The position numbers were made by a program, and so were the translations under genes. The notes beneath the pieces were generated by a model. The model searched no databases, was not told the DNA's origin, and worked only from the letters and a program-made list of their open reading frames with translations. From assembly GCF_035083965.1 (NCBI RefSeq), contig NC_089732.1:10493424-10557423 (forward strand): 64,000 nt of DNA, given 5' to 3'. This stretch comes from Branchiostoma lanceolatum. Taxonomy: Eukaryota > Chordata > Leptocardii > Amphioxiformes > Branchiostomatidae. Below, in pieces: positions 25,401 to 37,400 of this stretch (the stretch's first letter is position 1; each line of letters opens with the position of its first letter).

Positions 25401-28400
25401 AGTACAACAGGTAACTTGAACTTGTCAATGTAATATTCCATTGTTTGTTGGTAGGCATACCTGCTCACATATATGTTAATAAATCAAGATGGACATTATA
25501 TAGAATGATTCAGATAACATGTAACACTTGCAGTTTCTTCTGATGGTTTTGAAGAATGTCTAGATAGAAGTTAGCCAATCTTGGTTGACATTTCTGCAGT
25601 AAAATACAGCTTTGGACACAGGTAGACTGAAAACACTTTATGGCAAGGTAGAACTAATAAGTGGGACTAGTGTTCTGATTCTAGTTGTTTATTATAATAG
25701 AAGACTTGATCCTTGTAGAAGTGGGCACACCTGTTGTCAACAAGTTTCACCTGTTCTTCTTCACACCTACCCTACTTCATGTTCCTTACACTGCAGGCTT
25801 CAAGATGTACGTGTAGTTACTTTATCTACAGTCTGTTTTTACCCTTATATTTTAGCTCCAGTCTGATGGCCCTACCCTCCGGATGGATACCAAGCTAGTA
25901 CTTACCAGTATTTCTAACCGGTTGGCAGTCTATCTCCAGCTTTATCATTTTTTTCATCCCACTCATAAGTTTGGGGGCCATGTTGGGCCATGTTGTTAAA
26001 TCTGTTATTTTAGGCTTATGAAAATACATTTACATTAATTTCATGTCACGGATGGGTGAAATTTTTGTCCGTCCCAACAAGCAAATTTCCGTCCCTGGAT
26101 GGATGGATGGAGGGAAAGGTCCTGGAGACAGACCTGCTGTTTGGTAATGCAACCTATGTACAGTAGAATCCGCTTAACTGCACCACCCATTTGTCAGCGT
26201 TTTTGGTGCAATTATGCGGCTGGTGCAATTATGCGAAATGCCCAGCTGGACCGCACCATCATTGTTAGTCAGAAACACTAGCACAACGAAAACATGACCC
26301 TTAGCTGAAAATAAAGAAATGACTACGACTGACCTGTTTTGATTTTGCATTCTTTCATTTTTCCATGCGATCTACCGCAATCATTTACAACACACATAAC
26401 GTTACAGGGGAGGCATTCTGAAACATCGTCATGGGATAACAGTTTCTGTGTTACGTAGAGTACAGTTGTCGATTTACGTAAATCATGTACCGCCATGAAA
26501 CTAGGAACTGAAACTAAAGCTTGGTTACTGATTACGGGTGAACCCAGAGCAGTGCCCCCTCTCATGTTTGGACAGATTTGACTGTCCACACCATGGTAGT
26601 GAATTGGTAATGTATCCATTGGGTAGATATGGTTAGATGACTTAGATCAGTGACAGATCATTCTCCTTATAGCAGAGCCGAACCCGCGTTTACCTCGTTC
26701 TGGTGAATGCAGGAAGTTTCTACGACGCGGATTCAGCTCTGCCATAAAAGAATGTGACTGATGATCACGTCAGCACCGCACCGCCAAAAGCGACTGCTAT
26801 GTCTACCTACGTTTTTGTAGGCTTTGCTGAGTCGCTGTACGGTTTCCGACTGAATGTGACGTTAAGACGCCGGTCTTTCATTATTGCAGCAGTATGTGAC
26901 TATAGCGCTGCCGCGAACCTCAAACCACCGACAACACCCCATGTCATCCTTAACGCGAAATCAAATCCCCGCGAACTTGAATGCATTCACAGTAATAAGA
27001 CAGTGTACAGGTAGAGACCAATCTTTATTGAGTACAGCGTAATGCCTCCTTTGGTAGGCGTGCGTTTCTTAATAGTTCCTACACGCCCCGTGACCCGCCC
27101 GGGACCTCCCATACGATTCCTATCAACGTGACTGTCAATGGAGACCGCCTTCTTTTGTTACTCATAACAGTTTTAAACATATTGGCGGTATTGCGCCTTT
27201 TCACCGGCAAGTATCGGCTCATTTTTACAGCGTTTGCCGATTTTTAAGTCAACTTGTGGAGGATTTTTGAAAAAAATTGGTGCAATTATCCGGCATTGGT
27301 GACAATGCGTGGTGCAGATATGCGGAGTCACTAACAATGCAGTGAATGGGAACCGGTTTGGGATTTTGGGATTTGGTGCAATTAAATGGAGTGTGCGTTT
27401 ATCCGAGGTGCAATTAAGTGGCTTCGTCTGTATCTTTACTGCCGCTCTGCTTTGCATGTGCATTGTTGAAAACGGACTCAACCGATGGGAGTATGCCTCC
27501 ACAGCCTGCCTTTGTAAATTTCAGAACATCATATCAGTACTTCTAATAACTTGAACAAAGAGCATCAATTTGCAGCTTTTCAGTTACGTACACATTGAGG
27601 AGGAAACTACATGCTACCTTGGCAGAGTTATCATCATGGAGTGCTGTCACATTTTCTATAATAAATGACAATCTGACCTTTGATCTTGCTGATTAGAGTC
27701 CCTGCTGCAGTAAGAATCTCGGTGGAGTGGAGCGGCGGATATTTCCCCAGCACGCTCTTCAAGATGCACAGGACCTCCCCAAGTCTCTCGTGCGCAGCGA
27801 CTCGCCGCGTGTCGCACTTTTCTGGAAAGACAAACAAACAAAACATTAACTGTCATGTTTCTTTGTAGTTGAAGTCGAGTGTTCCCTTGCAAAAGGTAGG
27901 TCGTGAGTTTGATCCCTGGCCGAGTCATACCATTCCTGTGTCATGTTTGCTTTACTTGAAAAAAAAAAGCAGTTTTTCATCATTATCATTTTAGGTTATG
28001 ATGAGATGAGAAAGAAGACAAGGAACTTCTTCAGGGCAGTCGTTCTGTACTTCTGCATATGGCTCATCAGCATAGACTCTGACCAAGAAACTTGCGCTTT
28101 TTAAGATAAGAAGAAAAATAAATTCTTCATCGTAAAATCAACTGGCAACATCCATAGCATTGGATAATCCTGGTAATAGAATGCTTTCTCAATGACAAAA
28201 ATAACCAATAACTCCTCCTATTACATTGATAAAAGTTAGACATCCAGGTAATAAGGTACGCCAAAAAATAGTTACTCAAGGAACTGGATAAAATTTCAAA
28301 ATTTTATCCGGTTTCTTGAGGAACTGTTTTTTGGCGCAACTTCTCCTTGAAATCGTTTTTTACTTTCCCTATCCCTTTTTTTTCTCCACCTTTCGCACGC

Positions 28401-31400
28401 CCCCTCCTACAAGCCTTCACCAACATCAAGGCATATTAAGACCCATTAGTCTCCAACTTGTTACAGTATTAACTTGACATTGATCGTAATACTTTCAACA
28501 CAGCTTCCTTCTGATGTCTTCCACATGGCCCACGTCTCCACAGGACACTTGACCCAAGACAAATTCCTTAGAACTCCTGGGCCATTTAAGGAACTCTGGC
28601 CTCCAGTCAGCCAGCATGACTTTTCATCCTAACTTTTCCACTTTCGCTGATGATTACCGTGTGTGCTTTAACGTTTTGAACATCAAGTTCTTGTCTGTTT
28701 GACTGATTTCCTGTGCTTTAGATCTTCAAGAGCACTGAGGGGGGATTAGAATAGCATATGGCTGCTAGCCAAAACTGTGCTGAAGACTTTGGAATTGACA
28801 TGATCTGATCGGGGAGGACCGAGAATAACTATGGGTAAAAAACATCATTCTAACCAACACTTTGATACAGCCATCCTTATTTGCCCATCTTCTAAGTAGA
28901 TGCTAATTAATTATACTGTATGTAGCAGTGCTTAAGATTGAAGATATATGTGAAAGCTGGGAGGAATCATATTCACTCAACACCATCAAATCTAGTTAAG
29001 GTAGGTGACTCAGAGTTGTGGAAACTTGCCAATTCTTATCACACTAGACTCCCACACATGAAATAACCCATACTGGTACCTCCAAATGTGAAACTGTGTA
29101 TTCAGTGGCAATCTTCTCTTAAACTAAGAAAATTGTATAAAACTCATCGTAACTGTTTGATTTTTCTATTGGCCCGGCTGGTACTAATAAAGGTACATGG
29201 TAATCACGAATCTATTTACTAGTACGGTAGTATAACATACTAAAACTGAAACTGACATAACCTACAGTTGACAGTACACTCACCTTTTATCATGTTGTTC
29301 TACCAAAATGTTGCGTCTACAACTTGGTACAAGTCAACTGAGTTATTGGAGAGCTATACAAACTTCGTTTACTCTCAAAGGTTTAAGTCCAAATGCCAAC
29401 TTGACAGTGATATATATTCAAGTTCTGTTCTATTCATGGTTCAGTCATAGGCATGTTCAGACTATTAGTCACTCAGCACTTGAGTACTCGCAATTTGTCG
29501 TGACTGTGTTCAAGTTGGGAACCGGACAATAGGGAAAAAACTGCTGCATTTAGACTCTTCAGTTCAAGAATGCTAGCATTGAGGAGGAAGTATTGGGCTA
29601 CAAAGGCAGGACAATGTAGAACCCAAACAACAAAGATTTGAACATGCTTGCATTGAATGGCAGTGCATTGTGCCCGATGAAAACATACAGATATTGCAGT
29701 TTGCCATGTCGTCCAAAGATCCCGTTGTCAAAGAAAACAACAAAACCTACTATAATCTTTGCAAACAGCCAAAATTAGACAACAATGACAGTACAGCCCT
29801 TTATCTTTTTCAACAAATTGTTTGGAAAACATACAGATATTGCAGTTTGCCATGTCGTCCAAAGACCCCAATGTCAAAGAAAACAACAAAACCTACCATG
29901 AATCTTAGCAAATTAAACAGCCAAAGTTAGACAACAATGACATTAAAGCCCTTTATCTAATAATTAGGAAAACCGTGTACAAAAAGATTAAAGCATGTTT
30001 CTGCACTGACGTATGAATCTATGATGTACATGTAGCAACTGGTGATTGTGTCATCAAATTCAAACAAGGACAGAAACATTTGAATGGCGTTTGTAGATAG
30101 CAGATGTAAACATAAGCAAGAAACATCCTCCCCACCACAATACTGGGACTAAAAACATTGGATAATGCAAGAAATTTAGACAGGTTTTGACAAAAATAAA
30201 AGATACGGAGGCAACCTTTAGAAACTGGTATATGCCTGTAGCATATGCTCCACTCCCCATGACTTCCCCCCAGTTGTGCCCTAGCTAGCAACAGCCGGAA
30301 TTCCTCCAATCTGACCTTTCCTTCCCACACAATTCCGTACCCCTCTTCCAGACAATTCCACATCCCACTCTTCTAAAATCTACACTTGAAGTTCAGACCA
30401 AACCTTTTTGTTCAGCGTCCCGTGGAAGACCCATGTCACCAAAGTTCTGGTCCCAGCAGAAATGTCCTATTTCCTTACATGGTCCATCCCTGCGCTCTCT
30501 GCTAGGGTGGTTACAGAGCTGCTCACTGATCACAGAGACAAACCCCAGAGACCCACACAAACATGCAGGGAATGTACACAGGTTGCAAGGGGGGAGCAGC
30601 ATTTTATCAACGTCAGGACACCACAGCAGTGGGGGCGGGGCAACTGACACTTTCTGACAGTCACTACAAAGTAACGGCATTTCCCAAAGTTTCATCCCAT
30701 TTTACTTTTAGTAAAGAAAATAGAAACATCACTGTTGAAAGTTAGTCATCAACATTCACATCTCAGAGGTTTTGAACATCTGCTGAGACAAGTTTTCAAG
30801 ACCCTTCATGTACCAGGTGTTTCATATGCCAAGAAGATATAAATATGATAACACCCAAATACAAGAACCACCTGCATGCATTTGCTGCATTCTCATTTTA
30901 AATCAAAAGCAATTAACAACATCACTTTTTAGGGAGTCATGTTCAAAAACATCTCATTTGACAAATTTGCTACATACATAAACCTAGAAGATAACGACAG
31001 AGGCTAAGATATAGGGAGAATCCGAGTATCCCTAAGCAACAATCTGGTGCAATGACAGATCCGGGGGAATCCTACACTCCAGGATGACAACACGGCCATG
31101 ATCTCCTGACCCTTAAAAACTACAGGTCAAGGTTTCAGGGGCAGTGGGGTGATAACTTGGAAGATGAAGGCAGAACATATCAGCATTTTGTCCAAATTTT
31201 TTGTTGTTTGAGAATTCAAATGCAACTCTACTTTTGTAACATGACATTGGCTTGAAGTCACATGTTGAAGGAAGACTAAATCTTAAAGTGACAATTGTTT
31301 AAAGGATGGTATTCCTTTCATGACAGGCATCTGTGACATACAGTGAGAAGGTCCCTCAGGGAGGACACACCCCTCACCAGGCGTTACAGATCCTCCCCTG

Positions 31401-34400
31401 ATGCCCACATAAGGTAAACTTTAGGACCACAAAGTAAACATGCTCCTCTCACTTGTGTCAATACCTGACATCTTCATACAACTACCAACCTGTTTCATGA
31501 ATCAAAGTTTACAACTTAGGGCCTTCCTTCGCTTTACACAGTTTCTGTACTTTCTCAGTGTAGCAAATATTGCAGTTTCTGGTCAAAAGAGCACCTTTGG
31601 AAGAAGCCAAATTAGGTTACTTTGGATCATGCCCTAGTTCTCTTGGTCTCTGAGGGATTTGGTGTGGGTACAAGAAACCAAAGAGCTAGGATCGCTGTGG
31701 AGCAGAAATACTTGGAGGGATTATTTTCAAACTGACCCCATTTCTGAGCCTGGGAACCATCAAGCCAAGAGCATTTTCATGATTTTGTGTTTCACTTTTC
31801 TTCCACATGCCTAGTCCTGAAGACACAAACTTCATAACATTTCTGTCACAATACCATTGTACATTAGTCTATACTAGGTATATCAAGGAACTGAAGATGT
31901 ACATCTAATGTTGTACATCAGAAATTTGGCAACACACTACCTTTCACGATGTTCATTCATTTACTGCAACTTGGCTTTCTAAAACCATTGAAAAACTTTG
32001 GACTTGAAAGATATTTTCAGAAAGAAAACATCTTAACGTTACAAGAGAATGAAAATGAGCACCTTCTCATTTCATTGAGAAAGGCAAATAAATCATTGCC
32101 CATTGAAATGCCCCACATTACCTGCGTTGTGCCCCTCTCCCTTGTTCTCTAGATTGTGGAAAACCATAACATGACACAATGACAGGGAGGACAACAGAGT
32201 ATCAGCCTTCTTGCTTCATTCCTGATACAAAATATATGAAAATGCTATTTTCTATAGCCTTTCTATTAGACATATCATAGTTATACCTCACAGGAAATTT
32301 GGATATTGATCAAATTTTCTCTATAATTGCTTTCAAGATTTACTTGAACCCCCTCTGACTTACTTGGACTAATCCTAAACTACACAGTCCAGTTACAATA
32401 CACCTGAACATCCACACTAGAAGCTACCACACATATTAATCATGTATACACTTTTGACGTATACACTTTTACATTTATATCAAAGCTTATTTACTTAGGA
32501 GAGATAAAGCTTCAAGTTCATGTAAGGAAATCCTTTCTTTAACCAAATAGAAAATATTATTTTCTTGCACTACAAATTAACAGTGAAACATCCCCGGAAA
32601 GAAAATGCTAAAAGGTTATAAGATTAAGATTTACTGGCAAAGTTTTTCTGACCTGCTCTAACCACCTACGAACTTATATTTAGTGTATGTGGTACATATC
32701 TGGGAATGCCCTCAGTGTAGAAACGACCATTATTGGTTTCTTGTTGAATACCATGGAGAGAACATTATTTCAACATACCAACATTTTTAAGGACCTGAGT
32801 CCTCGCGTTTGAAGCGAGCGCCGCCTTTTCAACATCAACCATCAGAACCAAAGGGTTGGTCGGGTGACAAAGGGGTACTAACGTCCTCCTCTCGCTCACC
32901 CACCAATGGCGCTGGCACAAAAGCGGTCCAGGTTAGGTGTCGGTGTGGATAGCCCGTTCTTTCAGTGGTGGTCTCTGACCACGACACCTTCTAATCAGGC
33001 CCGACAATATGTTGAAACAAGGCGAACACAAAGGGGGGGATCCTGATACTGTCATGTGATGACGGGGGTTCCGGTTTACCAGAAAAGTTGGCAAGGCCAA
33101 GAAATCACTTCGCGGCGCCCGGTTTATACAAAACATCGGGACAATGGCAACAATTTATCTTGGAGTTAAAGCTCTTAGCTCGAACACTGGCTAGACTTGG
33201 AGATCAAAGCAAAGTATGTGGACTGTATTCAACGTTGGGCCCGCTATCAGTCAAACAGGTACCTCGGCCAAACAAAGGTGCACGGATGAAAAGAAAAACA
33301 CACCTGTATATCACGACCTTCTCTTTTGTGTGTTTGAAGGGCAAGGGCATCAACATTGCAAGTAAACAGTTCACAGGCCCAACCGATAAAATGGCAGGGG
33401 GGGGGGGGGGGGGGGGGAAACACAGCTTATTTTTAGACTTTTTTTATCCCTCCCAAAAAAGCCACTTGCTTGAGGCTATAAAAAGAGGTTGGGATGTTTC
33501 GTAAAATTTTTGCACTACCACAAATAACAAATTTTAACAAAGTTTTTCTGGAGAAGTCACTTGTATACGAATGGCATTTACATGCTAAACAAAAACAGTG
33601 TGGCTCAAGTATTTGTTAAAACTTATTAGAAAGTAAGAAATCTTGAGAACCCCCATTCATAACCACTTGTGATTAGAGAGGACACTTGTGGGCTCCATCT
33701 CCTCAAACAAGGGCCCATCCCTGAGTCATGTGGTAGCAGTCCTAGCTAAACAAGGCTCCACAGTTTGGTTAGGTAATGGGACTTAGAGGCAAGCTGAGAC
33801 CTAACAAGTTACAGGCCTGCACATATATGGCATATCAAGGGGACCAACCACTTCTGCTACCAAAAAGGGACCAATCATTCTATCTAATAAAGGGGGGGGC
33901 CTGGATAGCAGAAAAATTCAATATCTAAAATCCACTCTCCAAAATATGAAGCTGAAAAATAAATTGTGCATAAATTTCTGTCAACACAGACCATGAATTA
34001 GCTATCCTTCTTGTCTTTCCATAAATGATACTGGTATTTCAATAAGCAGATACTCTAGATTTAAAAGAAAGTGTTCAAATTCACACGTATTTCCCTTTCA
34101 CTGTTGACCTTTGCCAAGTGCAATCCCTTCTAATGGCCCATTTTAACCCTGAAATGTTTTTGAGACCAGCTGGGTATGTTTGGGTCAAAGGTTGCTTGTT
34201 ATTTGATTATGATCAGGATAAGACCAAGCCCCCTGTGCAAGGTCAACAGTCAACAAGGCACAGAAAGTTGGGTGATATCTCTTATCACTGTTTCATTTTA
34301 ATTCCACCAGGGTACATAATTCCATCACGCTGAAAAGATACGTCCAAACAGATCTGCAACCCAACATCCCCCACTAATGTACTCCTAATCTAAACTGTGC

Positions 34401-37400
34401 ATACCTGGGGGTGCTGCACTAGAGATCTCTCAAACTCACTGTTTTTTCAAAAGTAGCAGGTTTATGTCACCTGGAAGATTAATGTTAATAGAGATTAACA
34501 AACATGAGAGAAATTATTTTTTTTCCTCACAGCGTTGATTGAAATTCAATTTCCTACCATTTTTCACTGTAAATTTCAGTGTAATTTGCAATATTGTATC
34601 AGAAAGCTTTACACTTTCAAGTAAACAGACATAAGCTGTTTGCCTAGGAACGAAACTAAGATGATGATATCTGAAACACAACAGAAAAAATTTCCTTTCT
34701 AAAATATCATACCATGCCAAGGGTAAGACAAAGCAATGCTAATGATAGCATCCGTTCATATATTTTCTTTATCAGCTTTTTCAATCATTCAGAGACTGAG
34801 ACAGGAACAAAATAGATACTAAAACTGTACAGGGAAGAAAGTAGCGAGTATAATAAGGGCCTCTTTACACCTACGACATTTTAGAGTCGTGCGATCATCG
34901 TCGTGGGCGACGTCGCCGGCGACGGTATTTTTTGGCCGTCTAAAGACGATCAAAACAATCGTACGACGGCAATAAACAGGAAATCCTCGAAATGCCGTGC
35001 GACTACCTCGGACCCAGTCGCACGACGTTCAGCGGGGGGGCCTGTGGCTGTGTTTTTCTCGTCTAAAGAAGAATCGTCGCCGGCGACGGAAGTGGGTGAT
35101 ATGCTAATAAGCCTACAGCGTGCTGTTTCCTGTCCGGGAAGGAAAGTTTCTATCGTTTTCTTTGTAAATATGCATGCAGTTAGCAATGGAAACATATTTT
35201 TCTCATCCGAAACCAGTTATTCCGGCGCGACGCCCTGCTACCAGTGGCTACTTCTCTAGTATGCCCCTATTCCTCGATCCCCGGGACATCCCCGGCGGCG
35301 GCCACGAACTCGGGTTAAATCCCGTCCGTCTCTGTACCAGCCTCAATCTCTTTCTTTGCTGAGCACCGTTTTCAACGTCTCATCTGCAGGGCAACAGTTG
35401 TTGCAAAGTCAGTAAAAGCTTCATCTTTTGACGAAAACAAGCGGTTCCCCCGCCATTTTGAATTTGAGCGCAAGAGTTCACTTTGAGTCACACGCGCATA
35501 TCAATGGAATTCTGCGCTGGGGGGTCCCATGATATTTCCTGACCGTGTGTCTAAAGAAAACCGTCGCCTACGACGATGATCGTACGACCTTATAACATTG
35601 TAGGTCTAAAGTGCGCCTTAGGGTGGTACCCATCATTATCTACATCAACTGACCCAGACATTACACCATAAAACAGCCCCAGAAAATCCCTATCCAAAAG
35701 GTCATCCCTACCGCATGTGGCTTGTGCAACCAGTTTATAAAGTTGAGTGGCTGCCATAAAGCTATTATCACCCTGGGGTGATGTCATCCTGAATGAACTG
35801 ATGACAGATATGGAGTGGCAGCAACAAAGAAAGTGTTCCGGCACCAAAAATAAACGAGAAAACAAAAGGAAACCTACTGGAAGAAAGTTTTTTTGAAAAG
35901 CTATGGCTAGGGAGCAGCTAGACTCGTTTTTCTTTGACTGTTATTCAAAGAACCAGGAATCAAAGTGTTAACCTGATCATAGAATCATACAAAGTGCAAG
36001 ATGCCATAATTTTAGTCTGCATCCAGACTTGAAAGTTACAGAAAAGTAAACTTATCTGACATCATGTTTACATGTGGTCCAGCAATAACCAGTAAAGTGA
36101 TGCAATTGCAAAAGACATTGTTTTATACCACACTATACTTACACACTTGTCAGCTTTTCCAGTACAGCTTGTCCAGTAAAATCCTTAATATCAGGGTAAC
36201 ATTCTTCGGGAATATTCTACTCCTTGCCACACAAGGAGACTTAGGCACAATTCAAAGCCGTATTCATATCTTCGGTACTTTATAAAATAAGTCATTATAC
36301 ATGTACATTTGTACATATACGCCAGCAACAGCGTTTCTCAATACGCTAGCTCCAAGAGGCACAGGTATTGAAATAATACCTTGCGACCCGATACTGTACA
36401 GAAGTTGCTACATCAGTTATTACTGTTACCATAAGTTGTTATGGACGCCATACCTCTGATCCGAAAGGACTGCCTGATCGCTTTGAAGCTAAATCCATTT
36501 TTCTTCATTAAAGCCATGGTTGCATTGGTTCCTTCAGGTCTTCATCTCCAAGGGATATGGAAGGCTTAAACAATTTCTCTGTGTAGGGATTACATGACCA
36601 CTACCACCACACTGACACCCCTGTTCTGACAACATTCCTCCGACCCAAAAGGTGTAATCTACAGGCCCAGGAAACGTCAGTGACTCCATAATCAACTCAG
36701 TTTTCACTGGCAGTCTAATCCAATTGTCTCCAAGGACTTAGAGGAAATTGCTCCCTAGTTAGAGGATCCAAATGGCGAGGCATAATTAGGGAGAAGGATC
36801 GCATTTGCAGTACCGACGTTCTGGCTTTTTGCAATGGGACAGTGACACAGAAACCAACATGAAACTCTGGTGCCATTTTGCAACAAGCATTTATACACTA
36901 CTGTGTGATAGAAAAATAAACATAAAACACAGTTATATGAGGCTTTGAGCAGCAAAAGAATGAAATACTGTGGAAAGTTATACTTAAAACAAATGACAGT
37001 CATTAGCATGGCTACTTTGTGGTAGACTTCCCTTTCTTTCAGTCCTCACATGTTTCTACATGTGTCTCTTTCAATTTGTTAGCCATTAAATAACATGAGT
37101 GTATCTCTGTACAAGTCATGTTTGTGCTAGTACAATTCTGAGACTGTTTCAAAACAAGTAGCTTTCATAAGTATGATCTCTGCAGGTGCATACACTGATA
37201 CAGTATGAAACAGATAGTATGCTTAAAAAGTGCTTTTCTTTCAAAAAAGAAAACTACACCCGTACATTTGAAAAAAAGATTAAACTCAGTCAATGGCTAT
37301 AGATCCAGTAACATTCAAATGCCATTGCCAGTGTTTTCGACATTCCTATTGTATTTTTCATAGATAATTCTGGCTAATATTGTACTGATAGGCAAGCACA

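Noticed and set aside
33088..33504. 138-codon plus-strand frame
   Set aside because: Crosses the poly-G run (poly-Gly), has no family resemblance and no splice or promoter context.
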